The notes below the pieces were generated by a model, which worked only from the letters and a program-made list of their open reading frames with translations, was not told the DNA's origin and ran no database searches. 58,100 nt of DNA, taken from positions 1 to 58,100 of the forward strand of contig CAKNOA010000011.1 in NCBI GenBank assembly GCA_930990065.1. Reading direction: 5' to 3'. A program made the translations under genes and the position numbers. Shown here one piece after another: positions 24,956 through 32,546 of this stretch. The number at the start of each line of letters is the position of its first letter. Position 1 is the stretch's first letter. The stretch is from an uncultured Clostridia bacterium. Lineage in GTDB: Bacteria; Bacillota; Clostridia; Oscillospirales; Acutalibacteraceae.

Positions 24956-25879
24956 ATGATGCCAACCCCTATTCATTTTGACGAAGTAATCGAACGGCAA
25001 ACCCAGTGCGATTTGCGCCTGTGGGATGTGCTGGTCACCCAGCACGGCCAACTGCGGGGCGAACTGCATTTTGACGACTGCTGCCGGCGCAATATCTATT
25101 CGGCCAGCAAAAGCGTCACCAGTATCGCTGCGGGCTTTGCCCTGGAAGAAGGGCTCTTTTCCCTGTCTGACCGGCTAGTCGATGTCTTTGCCGGGTCCCT
25201 GCCGGAAAAAGTCGACGGCTTTTTGCCCGACGCTACGGTGCGTGACCTGTTGACCATGTCGTTGGGGCAGGAAACGGCGTGCCTGATGGGCGGCGAACGC
25301 CCCACCTTGCCGGAAAGTGACTGGGTGCGGTATGTCCTTAATCGTCCGTTTTCCTTAAAACCCGGCCAAAAATTTGTGTATAATAACGCCGGGCCTTATC
25401 TGATGGGCATCCTCATCCAGCAAAAAGCCGGGTGTGATCTTGTCAGCTACCTGATGCCGCGGCTGTTTGGGCCGCTCCATATCCCCCGCCCCATGTGGGA
25501 ACAGGACCCCATGGGGTACACGTTCGGCGCGGGCGGGCTGTTCCTCACCTGCCAGGAACTGCACCGGTTCGGGCTCTTCTGTTTGCAAAAAGGCACGTGG
25601 GACGGCCAACGGCTACTATCCCCGGACTATTTTGACCAGGCCCTTTCCTTCCAGCAGAAAAACGACGGCCCCGACGGGTTCAACGGCAGCGGGTACGGAT
25701 ACCTGTTCTGGCTGGGGGACCACCACAGCGTGCGGGCCGACGGCAAGTATGGCCAGCTGTCCATTCTGTTTCCAAAAGAAGACAGCGTCATTACCCTGAT
25801 GGCCGAAAAGCCCGGCGATCCCGGACCGTTGCACCGGATGGTCAACGATTGCCTTTTCCCGCAGCTGTCATCTTTTTGA
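24956..25879 (+). CDS. Beta-lactamase-family serine hydrolase
   Basis: A 307-aa class C beta-lactamase/penicillin-binding fold enzyme. The SxxK motif is Ser49-Ala-Ser-Lys52 (YSASKSVTS), the YxN motif is in KFVYNNAGPY near residue 140, and the third motif is the ADGKYGQ segment near residue 262. There is no signal peptide, so it is probably cytosolic and acts as an esterase or amidase rather than in cell-wall synthesis. The ATG start follows AAAGGAG. Its place next to the AraC gene suggests it may remove an ester or other decoration from the substrate of the neighbouring operon, which is inference. Confidence 0.85.
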   Translation: MMPTPIHFDEVIERQTQCDLRLWDVLVTQHGQLRGELHFDDCCRRNIYSASKSVTSIAAGFALEEGLFSLSDRLVDVFAGSLPEKVDGFLPDATVRDLLTMSLGQETACLMGGERPTLPESDWVRYVLNRPFSLKPGQKFVYNNAGPYLMGILIQQKAGCDLVSYLMPRLFGPLHIPRPMWEQDPMGYTFGAGGLFLTCQELHRFGLFCLQKGTWDGQRLLSPDYFDQALSFQQKNDGPDGFNGSGYGYLFWLGDHHSVRADGKYGQLSILFPKEDSVITLMAEKPGDPGPLHRMVNDCLFPQLSSF

Positions 25880-25924
25880 TAACAATCCGACATAATTTGT
25901 TTTCTTTTTTTCGCATTTTCTTTG

Positions 25925-26113
25925 CTATTTCTTCAAATTCCGTCCATAATCCCCCCGTATACTATAACCACAGTCAGAGAAAACGGTCCCTTCCACAAAA
26001 AAGGGCCCTCTGCGATAAAACTCACTGATGCGGGCTGCCCGGTGGACGGAATACCGGCCCTGCAGTGCGCTCAGACCAAGTATTCCCAATTTTTTGGTTC
26101 CTATATTTTTCAT
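25925..26113 (-). CDS. Possible small protein of 62 aa
   Basis: An ATG at 26113 follows AGAGGGGGG with 6-8 nt spacing, one of the strongest ribosome sites in the window. It opens 62 codons, beginning Met-Lys-Asn-Ile-Gly-Thr-Lys-Lys and ending Asn-Leu-Lys-Lys. The product is basic, has one cysteine and no signal peptide or membrane helix, and matches no family I know. Codon use (ATA, GGA, AGA, GGG) is unlike the neighbouring genes, and the region forms hairpins, so the ORF could be chance. No convincing minus-strand promoter was found, and a hairpin terminator lies upstream. Confidence 0.25.
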   Translation of the reverse strand: MKNIGTKKLGILGLSALQGRYSVHRAARISEFYRRGPFFVEGTVFSDCGYSIRGDYGRNLKK

Positions 26114-26144
26114 TTGTTTCCCCCCTCTTTTCCCCAAAAGAAGA

Positions 26145-26175
26145 AAGCTGCTTTTTTAAAAAAGGCGGCTTTTTT
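26145..26175. terminator. Terminator upstream of the PH-domain gene
   Basis: AAGCTGCTTTTTT (26145-26157) pairs with AAAAAAGGCGGCTT (26158-26171), with a bulge and a G-T pair, followed by TTTTCTTTTG on the plus strand. It would end transcripts from the hydrolase or from the candidate RNA. Confidence 0.65.
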
Positions 26176-26203
26176 CTTTTGCCTTCCGGTTTTTGCAAAA
26201 AGA

Positions 26204-26234
26204 ATGACATTTTTTTCAAAGTATGCTATACTTT
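26204..26234 (+). promoter_or_regulatory. Promoter of the PH-domain gene with a 17-bp palindrome over the -10
   Basis: ATGACA (26204-26209) and TATACT (26227-26232) are 17 bp apart. The -10 is embedded in AAAGTAT-GCT-ATACTTT (26218-26234), a perfect 7-bp-arm inverted repeat that could bind a repressor. Confidence 0.65.
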
Positions 26235-26262
26235 TTTCATTGTGAAGAAAGGAGAAGGGGTT

Positions 26263-26700
26263 ATGAGCCGCAAAAACGCTTCCCTATCGTACATTTGGAA
26301 GGACCGCCGCCGGGTGTGCGGGCTGCCGCTGAGCTTTACCCGGTACCGCATGAGCGAAGACCGTTTGTTCCTAATCAAAGGGTTTTGGAACCTGCACATG
26401 GACGAAGTACTGCTTTACCGGGTGCGGGATATTTCGCTGACCCGTTCCTTTGGCCAGCGCCTGTTCGGCGTGGGCACGGTGATCGTGTATTCGTCGGACA
26501 AAACCATGCCCGAATTCCAGTTAAAAAACATCCGCCACTGCCTGTGGGTCAAAGAGCTCATCCATGAACAAGTGGAAGAAATGAAGATGCAGCGCCGTAT
26601 GCGCATCAGCGAAATTATGGGCGACCACGACCTTTCCATGGAAGATGCAGACAACGACGAAGATTTGGACCAGTACGACGAATTGGACGAAGCAGAATAA
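26263..26700 (+). CDS. PH-domain (bacterial pleckstrin-like) protein of unknown function
   Basis: A 145-aa protein. Residues about 10-95 match the bPH_2/YdbS-type fold: a row of strands (LSFTRYRMSEDRLFLIKG, DEVLLYRVRDISLTRSFGQR, GVGTVIVYSSD) with the typical YRVRDI and FGQRLFGVGTV turns. The remaining 50 residues are charged and end in a very acidic tail (many Asp/Glu). There is no membrane segment, unlike many PH-domain relatives. The start at 26263 follows GGAGAAGGGG; upstream in-frame codons are before the promoter. It stands alone between a promoter and a terminator. Confidence 0.8.
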   Translation: MSRKNASLSYIWKDRRRVCGLPLSFTRYRMSEDRLFLIKGFWNLHMDEVLLYRVRDISLTRSFGQRLFGVGTVIVYSSDKTMPEFQLKNIRHCLWVKELIHEQVEEMKMQRRMRISEIMGDHDLSMEDADNDEDLDQYDELDEAE

Positions 26701-26705
26701 AACAC

Positions 26706-26729
26706 GCCCGGCTTTTTTTAAAGCCGGGC
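26706..26729. terminator. Terminator after the PH-domain gene
   Basis: GCCCGGCTTT (26706-26715) pairs perfectly with AAAGCCGGGC (26720-26729), six bases past the stop codon, followed by ATTCTTTTTG on the plus strand. Confidence 0.85.
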
Positions 26730-26772
26730 ATTCTTTTTGCACAGAATATACGTGTTCTTTGCGCGTGTTTTA

Positions 26773-26800
26773 TTGAATCTTTTAATAAACTTGTTATAAT
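26773..26800 (+). promoter_or_regulatory. Promoter of ppx-ppk1
   Basis: TTGAAT (26773-26778), 16-bp spacer, TATAAT (26795-26800). Transcription would start near 26807, about 78 nt before the exopolyphosphatase start. Confidence 0.7.
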
Positions 26801-26884
26801 ATATAGATATATAGGAAAAAGCAGGCAGCTGAGGGGAATAGGCCTGTTTTTGGGAACAAGAAAGTTGGAGGTGAACCCTTCCCC

Positions 26885-28447
26885 ATGAAACTCAAAAAAA
26901 GCGGAAAACCGGCAGCCAGGGCGGCTGCCGTGATTGATATCGGTTCACGTATTGTGAAAATGCGGGTAGCTCAGTTGCGCCACGGCGAAGTGCAGACCGT
27001 GGATCAGCTGCGGATCCCGTTGCCTTTGGGGCACGAAGTATTCCACACCGGGTCGATCAGCTTTGCTACCACCCGCACGTTGTCGCAAATTCTCAAAGGC
27101 TTTACCGAAACACTCTTAGGCTACGGCCTTACGCAACCGAAAGTAGTGGCCACCACGGCCCTGCGGGAAGCGAAAAACCGCACGTATGTGGAAGACCAGC
27201 TGCGGGTACTGGGCGGCCTTCATGTAAAGGTGCTGGAAGACGACGAAGAAAAGACCCTCATTTATTACAGCATGCTGTCGGCGCTGCAAAAGACCGATGC
27301 CGCCAGTGATCCGGCCCTGCTGACGTATATCGGCACCGGCAGTATCGGCGTAGCGCTGTATGACGGCCAGCAGATCACCTATAGCCAGCACTTGCCCATT
27401 GGTTCGTTAAAACTGCACGACGTCTTCGGAGGCGCCCAGGATGACCCGGACCGCTTCCATGTGATGATCGAAGAATACCTCAATAACATGCTCGCGCCCC
27501 TAACCTCGTTTTTGCAAACAGCCCACGTGAAAAATCTGGTCCTGTGCGGCAGCGAAGACGGGCTCATTGCCCGGTTGTGCCACGCCGAAAACCACCACGG
27601 CTGTTACTGGATTGGGGCCGACAACTTACAGGATTTGTACCGCACCATTGCGCCTATGACGCCGGAAGCCATCGCGGAACGGTATGATACCAGCGAAGAC
27701 GAAGCCGCTTCGGTGTATTCGGCACTGGCTATTTACTGCCGGTTGCAAGCTTGTGTTTCTTCCCCGGTGGTCATTTCGCCACAGGTGGAATTGTGGGACG
27801 AACTGCTGCGGCAAATGCTCATTCCGAAAGCCAAAGTGGCTTATGAAAAGCACGTGCAGCAAAGCGCCCTGTGCTGTGCCAGTACCCTGGCCAAGCGTTT
27901 CGGCTGCCCGCAGCCCCATGCCGAATGGGTGAAAGGCACCGTGACCCTGCTGTTTGACCGGACCAAATCCCTGCACGGTTTGCCGGACCGGGCGAAACTC
28001 CTCTTGCAACTGGCGGCTCTGCTACACGACTGCGGCCGGTATGTGGACGGCGGGGAAACGTTCCGCACCACCTATTATTTGATCCGTAACTTTGATCTAT
28101 ATGGGCTGACAAAGCGCGAAGTAAACCTGGTAGCCCTTTTGTCCGGATACAACGAACGTAGCGAACCCGATTTTGCCGAAATCAAATTTGCCCGTATCAG
28201 TTTGGACGAACGGCTGATGATTTCCAAATGCGTCGCCCTATTCCGGCTGGCCAATGCCCTGGACCGCAGCGGGCTGCAAAAGATTCGCGAAATCAAAGTA
28301 AAACTGGATAAAGAAAAACTCATCCTCACCGGTACGGGGGACGATGACATGCAGCTGGAAAAATGGGCGTTTTCCCAGTGCGCCGGCTTCTTCAAGGAAG
28401 TCTTCGGCATTGACCCCGTTTTCCATGTGAAGCTGCAAATGCTGTAA
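26885..28447 (+). CDS. ppx: Ppx/GppA-type exopolyphosphatase with C-terminal HD-like region
   Basis: Releases phosphate from the ends of polyphosphate or from pppGpp. The 520-aa protein has the actin-like ATPase fold start VIDIGSRIVKMRV (residues 16-28), the TTALREAKN motif near residue 95, the GTGSIGVALYDGQQ phosphate-2 loop near 140, and from about residue 325 a helical HD-like domain with LLHDCGRYVDGG. The usual catalytic Glu of the Ppx/GppA EEE motif falls near residue 120 (LEDDEEKTLIYYSM). The ATG follows GGAGGTGA. ppk1 begins 19 bp later, so synthesis and breakdown of polyphosphate are cotranscribed. Confidence 0.9.
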   Translation: MKLKKSGKPAARAAAVIDIGSRIVKMRVAQLRHGEVQTVDQLRIPLPLGHEVFHTGSISFATTRTLSQILKGFTETLLGYGLTQPKVVATTALREAKNRTYVEDQLRVLGGLHVKVLEDDEEKTLIYYSMLSALQKTDAASDPALLTYIGTGSIGVALYDGQQITYSQHLPIGSLKLHDVFGGAQDDPDRFHVMIEEYLNNMLAPLTSFLQTAHVKNLVLCGSEDGLIARLCHAENHHGCYWIGADNLQDLYRTIAPMTPEAIAERYDTSEDEAASVYSALAIYCRLQACVSSPVVISPQVELWDELLRQMLIPKAKVAYEKHVQQSALCCASTLAKRFGCPQPHAEWVKGTVTLLFDRTKSLHGLPDRAKLLLQLAALLHDCGRYVDGGETFRTTYYLIRNFDLYGLTKREVNLVALLSGYNERSEPDFAEIKFARISLDERLMISKCVALFRLANALDRSGLQKIREIKVKLDKEKLILTGTGDDDMQLEKWAFSQCAGFFKEVFGIDPVFHVKLQML

Positions 28448-28466
28448 GAAAGGTTGTGTGTAACAA

Positions 28467-30584
28467 ATGGAAAATAAATTTCCTTATTATAACCGGGAAC
28501 TCAGCTGGATGGATTTTAACGCCCGCGTACTGGAAGAGGCGATGAAAAAAGAAAATCCCCTGATGGAACGGTTGCGCTTTTTGGCCATCACCGGCTCCAA
28601 CCTGGACGAATTCTTCATGGTGCGTGTGGCCGGCGTCAAAGAACAGGTGCGGGCCGATTACAAAACCCCCGACGCCAGCGGCCTGACACCGCAAAAGCTG
28701 CTCACCCAGCTCAGCGCCAAAACCCATACCTTCATGGAAAAACAGTATTCGGTGTATAACCGTTCTATTTTGCCGCTGCTGCGCAAATGCGGCATCCACT
28801 TTGTAAGCGGAGAAGAGCTGACGGAAAAGCAGAGCTCGTTTTTGTCGGACTATTTCCACCGCATGCTGTTCCCCGTTCTGACGCCTTTGGCCGTGGATAC
28901 CAGCCGCCCGTTCCCGTTCCTGGCGAATAAAACCCTGAATATCGCCGTGCGGCTGTCGGTGAAAAAAGAAAAAGGCGCACATTTTGCCGTAGTCCAGGTG
29001 CCCGGCATCCTGCCCCGTTTTCTGGAACTGCCGTCGGAAGAAGGGCGCACGTTTATTTTGCTGGAAGACATCATCATCCGCTTTATGTCGGAACTGTTCG
29101 ACCTGCAAAAAATTGAAGCCTGCTGCCCGTTCCGTTTGACCCGTGACAGCGACCTGGAAATTGACGAAGAAGCCGAAGACTTCCTCAACGAAATCCAAAA
29201 ATCCATCAAGCGCCGCAAACACGGCCGCCCGGTGCGGCTGGAACTGTTGTCGCACTGCGACGATGACATCCGCGCGTTCTTGACCGAAAGCCTGAAAGTC
29301 AAACCCAACGATATTTACGAAGTCACCGGCCCGCTGGATCTGACCTTCTTGAGCAAATTTGCCGGTTTGCCCGGGTTCGAAGCCATGTGCTACGAACCGG
29401 TGCGCCCGGTGGACCCGCCCGCCGATTTCTGGGGATACGACGACATTTTCGAAGCCATCCGGGACAAAGACCGGCTGGTCCATCACCCGTACGAAAGCTT
29501 CCAGTGTGTGGTCGATTTTGTGCGCACCGCCGCCGAAGACCCCAATGTGCTGGCGATTAAACAGACGCTGTACCGCGTCAGCGGCCATTCGCCCATTATT
29601 GCCGCCCTGATCCGCGCCGCCGAAAACGGCAAGCAGGTCACGGTGCTGGTGGAACTGAAGGCCCGTTTTGACGAAGAAAACAACATCGTTTGGGCCCGCA
29701 AACTGGAAAAAGCCGGGTGCCACGTGATCTACGGCCTGACAGGGCTAAAAACCCACTGCAAAATCTGCCTGGTGGTGCGCCGGGAAGAAGACGGCATTCG
29801 CCGGTATGTCCATTTGGGCACCGGCAACTACAACGATTCTACGGCCCGTATTTACACCGACCTTGGCATGTTCACCTGCCGGGAATCCTACGGCAGCGAC
29901 GCGTCGTCCCTGTTTAACGTGATCACCGGGTATTCGCTGCCCCCCACGTATCACAAATTTGCCGTGGCGCCGCTGGGGCTGCGCAGCTTCTTCCGCCATA
30001 AGATTGAAAAAGAAATCGAAAACGCCGACAAGGGCCTGCCCTGCGGCATTACCGCCAAGATCAATTCGCTGGTGGACCCCGAAATCATCGGGCTTCTATA
30101 CAAAGCATCCGCTCATCAGGTACCCGTTTTCCTGATCGTACGGGGTATCTGCTGCCTAACCCCTGGTATTGAAGGGGTGAGCGAGAACATCACCGTCATC
30201 AGCATCGTGGGCCAGTTATTGGAACATAGCCGGATTTTCAAATTTGAAAATGGCGGCAACCCGCAGGTGTACTTGGGCAGCGCCGACTGGATGCAGCGCA
30301 ATCTGGACCGCCGCATTGAGCTGGTATTCCCTGTGGAAGACGAAGATTTGAAACAGCGGGTCTTCGGAATTTTGGATGTCATGAAGAGCGACACCGTCAA
30401 CGCCCGCATGCAGCTGCCCGATACGTCGTATGTGCATATCGACCGGCGGGGCCGCGGGGCGGTGAACTGCCACCGGCTGTTCGCGGATATGGCGTGGCAG
30501 GAAGTGGAAGACCGCAAAAGCGTAAAGGAAGATAAACCCTTCCAGCCTATTCGCAGCCATGATTTAAAAGAGGAAGAGCTGTAA
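28467..30584 (+). CDS. ppk1: Polyphosphate kinase 1
   Basis: Reversibly transfers the gamma phosphate of ATP to polyphosphate; acts at the membrane or in the cytosol. The 705-aa protein has the family order: N domain starting YYNRELSWMDFNARVLEEA, the head domain, then catalytic C1 and C2 domains. The autophosphorylated histidine lies in RYVHLGTGNYNDSTARIYTD near residue 445, and a second conserved His in GLKTHCKICLV. The NLDEFFMVRVAG segment near residue 45 is diagnostic. It follows ppx by 19 bp and pfk begins 64 bp later without a visible terminator between. Confidence 0.97.
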   Translation: MENKFPYYNRELSWMDFNARVLEEAMKKENPLMERLRFLAITGSNLDEFFMVRVAGVKEQVRADYKTPDASGLTPQKLLTQLSAKTHTFMEKQYSVYNRSILPLLRKCGIHFVSGEELTEKQSSFLSDYFHRMLFPVLTPLAVDTSRPFPFLANKTLNIAVRLSVKKEKGAHFAVVQVPGILPRFLELPSEEGRTFILLEDIIIRFMSELFDLQKIEACCPFRLTRDSDLEIDEEAEDFLNEIQKSIKRRKHGRPVRLELLSHCDDDIRAFLTESLKVKPNDIYEVTGPLDLTFLSKFAGLPGFEAMCYEPVRPVDPPADFWGYDDIFEAIRDKDRLVHHPYESFQCVVDFVRTAAEDPNVLAIKQTLYRVSGHSPIIAALIRAAENGKQVTVLVELKARFDEENNIVWARKLEKAGCHVIYGLTGLKTHCKICLVVRREEDGIRRYVHLGTGNYNDSTARIYTDLGMFTCRESYGSDASSLFNVITGYSLPPTYHKFAVAPLGLRSFFRHKIEKEIENADKGLPCGITAKINSLVDPEIIGLLYKASAHQVPVFLIVRGICCLTPGIEGVSENITVISIVGQLLEHSRIFKFENGGNPQVYLGSADWMQRNLDRRIELVFPVEDEDLKQRVFGILDVMKSDTVNARMQLPDTSYVHIDRRGRGAVNCHRLFADMAWQEVEDRKSVKEDKPFQPIRSHDLKEEEL

Positions 30585-30648
30585 AAACAGCCATCCTTTT
30601 TTGATAGACAAAAACAGAGAGAGAAAAAAGCAAGGGAGTGTTTGATGT

Positions 30649-31731
30649 ATGAAAAAAGTGGGTATTTTGACGAGCGGCGGCGACTGCCAGGGGCTCAACG
30701 CCTCCATCCGCGGCGTAGCCAAAGCGCTGTATGAGTACTATGACGACGGCGTGGAAATTTACGGCATTCGCGACGGGTACCGCGGCTTGATCCAGGGTGA
30801 CTACGAAAAGATGAAGCGCAGCGACTTTTCCGGGATTCTGACGCTGGGCGGCACCATTCTGGGCACGTCCCGCCAACCGTTCAAGCTCATGCGGGTCATC
30901 GATGAAGAAAGCAACATCGATAAAGTCAAAAACATGAAGCAAAATTACAAAAAGATGGATCTGGACTGCCTGGTGATCCTGGGCGGGAACGGCACCCACA
31001 AAACAGCCAATCTGCTTTCGGAAGAAGGGCTCAACGTCGTCACGCTCCCCAAGACCATCGATAACGACGTGTGGGGCACCGATATGACCTTCGGGTTCCA
31101 AAGCGCCGTGGATATTGCCGCCCAAACCATCGACTGCATCCATACCACCGCTACGTCCCATGGGCGCATTTTCATTGTGGAAGTCATGGGCCACAAGGTG
31201 GGCTGGCTGACGCTGCATGCCGGGATCGCCGGTGGAGCCGATGTGATCTTGCTGCCGGAAATCCCGTACGACATCAATGCCATTGCCAAAACCATCAAAC
31301 AACGCAATAAACAGCGCAAGAACTTCTCGATTTTGGCCGTGGCCGAAGGCGCCATTTCCAAGAAGGAAGCCAAAATGAGCAAGAAAGAATTCAAAGCGGC
31401 CCGGGCGGCCATGACGTATCCCAGCATTTCGTACCGCATTGCCCATGAGTTGGAAGAAAAGCTGGAAAATCAGGAAGTCCGCGTCGTCGTGCCGGGTCAT
31501 GTACAGCGTGGCGGCAGCCCCTGCCCCTATGACCGGGTGCTTTCCACCCGCTTTGGCGCAGCGGCGGCGCAGCTGATTATCAAAAAACAGTATGGCAACA
31601 TGGTAGCCCTGCAGAACGGCCGCATTGTCCCCGTACCGCTGAGCGAAGTGGCCGGGAAACTGAAAGTCGTTCCCCCGGATTGCGATGTGATCCAGACCGC
31701 CCGCGATATCGGTATCAGCTTTGGCGACTGA
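30649..31731 (+). CDS. 6-phosphofructokinase (Gly104/Lys124 type)
   Basis: Phosphorylates fructose 6-phosphate to the 1,6-bisphosphate. The 360-aa protein has TSGGDCQGLNA near residue 8, GGNGTHKTA near residue 108, PKTIDND near 130 and MGHKVGWL near 180. In the E. coli scheme, glycine at 104 (GGNG) favours ATP while lysine at 124 (PKTIDND) is the residue of PPi-using enzymes; this pair defines the mixed group III of actinobacterial and clostridial PFKs, most of which use ATP. The start follows AGGGAGTG. It lies 64 bp after ppk1 and ends at a terminator. The phosphoryl donor cannot be settled from sequence alone. Confidence 0.93.
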   Translation: MKKVGILTSGGDCQGLNASIRGVAKALYEYYDDGVEIYGIRDGYRGLIQGDYEKMKRSDFSGILTLGGTILGTSRQPFKLMRVIDEESNIDKVKNMKQNYKKMDLDCLVILGGNGTHKTANLLSEEGLNVVTLPKTIDNDVWGTDMTFGFQSAVDIAAQTIDCIHTTATSHGRIFIVEVMGHKVGWLTLHAGIAGGADVILLPEIPYDINAIAKTIKQRNKQRKNFSILAVAEGAISKKEAKMSKKEFKAARAAMTYPSISYRIAHELEEKLENQEVRVVVPGHVQRGGSPCPYDRVLSTRFGAAAAQLIIKKQYGNMVALQNGRIVPVPLSEVAGKLKVVPPDCDVIQTARDIGISFGD

Positions 31732-31748
31732 TTGACCGCTCTGATGCA

Positions 31749-31789
31749 AAAAAACGGTGTTTCTTCCCCGTGAAGAAACACCGTTTTTT
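31749..31789. terminator. Bidirectional terminator between pfk and hypA
   Basis: AAAAAACGGTGTTTCTTC pairs with GAAGAAACACCGTTTTTT across a 5-nt loop, with T-runs on both strands. It separates the plus-strand ppx-ppk-pfk block from the minus-strand housekeeping run ending in hypA. Confidence 0.9.
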
Positions 31790-32144
31790 ATTCTCCCACC
31801 GCTTCGATGCGGTCGATATAAAATTCCTGCCCGCTGATGCGGTCATACTTCTCACTGCCGCACCGGGGGCACACCAGGGGGTCTTCCCCCTGCAGGTTCA
31901 GGGTAAAAGTTTCCCCGCACAACCGGCAGCGGAATCGCAGCGGCACCCGTTTCACGTCGATCACCGCGCCTTCCAGGGGCGTCCCGGTACTGAGCTTATC
32001 AAAATACCGCTGCATCCATACGTCTTCGTAATTCTGCATGGCCCCCACCACCAGGAAAACCCGGGTGACTTTTTGCAGATGTTCCTCTTCCACCTTTTGC
32101 AGCAAAATTTGCAACAAACTGCGTGTAACGGCTAATTCGTGCAA
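31788..32144 (-). CDS. hypA: Hydrogenase/urease nickel incorporation protein HypA
   Basis: A 118-aa nickel metallochaperone that delivers Ni to [NiFe]-hydrogenase or urease maturation. The N-terminal Met-His-Glu is the conserved nickel site, and the structural zinc is bound by two CxxC pairs: CRLCG near residue 74 and CPRCG near 92. The length and fold match HypA/HybF. It is the last gene of the minus run, 15 bp after the ComEA-like gene. No hypB, hydrogenase or urease gene is in this window. The identification is good; the partner enzyme is unknown. Confidence 0.85.
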   Translation of the reverse strand: MHELAVTRSLLQILLQKVEEEHLQKVTRVFLVVGAMQNYEDVWMQRYFDKLSTGTPLEGAVIDVKRVPLRFRCRLCGETFTLNLQGEDPLVCPRCGSEKYDRISGQEFYIDRIEAVGE

Positions 32145-32159
32145 TCCCTTCGCCTTCTT

Positions 32160-32546
32160 TCATTCCGTGAGGGACAGGTACGGCCGTATATCATCGAGAA
32201 AATCTTCACTCATCCCTTGCACCCGGTTTAAGTCATCCAAACTTTCAAATTCCCCTTCCCGCCAGCGGGAAAAGTAAATGCGGTTGGCCATCAACTGGGT
32301 CATACCGGGCACCTGCATCAATTCCGACACCGTCGCCGTATTGACACAGACTTTCTTTTTGCCCTCTTTGATATCCTCTTTTTCCTGCTCCTCACTGTCT
32401 TCTTCTGTGAGCGATCGTAGTAGGCTATCGTCCTGGCGGTATACCGTCACTTCGTAGGACTGGTGGGCGGCATAAAACAGCAATCCGCCACACAACAGCA
32501 AACACACCATGGCCGGCCCCCATTCCAACAGCCGCTTTTTCAGCAC
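32160..32546 (-). CDS. ComEA-like helix-hairpin-helix DNA-binding protein
   Basis: A 128-aa protein with an N-terminal signal anchor (hydrophobic residues 9-27), a charged linker and a helix-hairpin-helix pair from about residue 66: VNTATVSELMQVPGMTQLMANRIYFSR and SLDDLNRVQGMSEDFLDDI. The VNTA start and the PGM/QGM turns are the ComEA domain, a double-stranded DNA binder of the competence system. The SLBB domain of full ComEA is absent and no comEC is adjacent, so it may be a degenerate or unrelated HhH protein. The start overlaps the HAD gene by 7 bp. Confidence 0.82.
   Translation of the reverse strand: MLKKRLLEWGPAMVCLLLCGGLLFYAAHQSYEVTVYRQDDSLLRSLTEEDSEEQEKEDIKEGKKKVCVNTATVSELMQVPGMTQLMANRIYFSRWREGEFESLDDLNRVQGMSEDFLDDIRPYLSLTE

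Larger units (their letters stand above)
25880..26262. other. 383-bp intergenic region with several stem-loops, candidate structured RNA
   Basis: Between the hydrolase stop and the PH-domain gene. Three hairpins can be drawn: 25975-26012 (CAGAG...CTCTG with GG-CCCTT/AAGGG-CC inside), 26023-26067 (CACT/AGTG, GCGGG/CCCTGC, CCGGT/ACCGG) and 26074-26099 (GACCAA/TTGGTT). A TATACT at 25958-25963 could start a plus-strand RNA near 25970, but its -35 is poor. A terminator at 26145-26175 would close it at about 205 nt. On the minus strand the same stretch holds a 62-codon ORF. It does not match 6S, SRP, tmRNA, RNase P or any riboswitch I recognise. Confidence 0.4.

Noticed and set aside
25970-26175. 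6S RNA
   Set aside because: The 5' and 3' ends do not pair to make the long closing stem with a central bubble that defines 6S RNA, and no SRP, tmRNA or RNase P core sequence is present.
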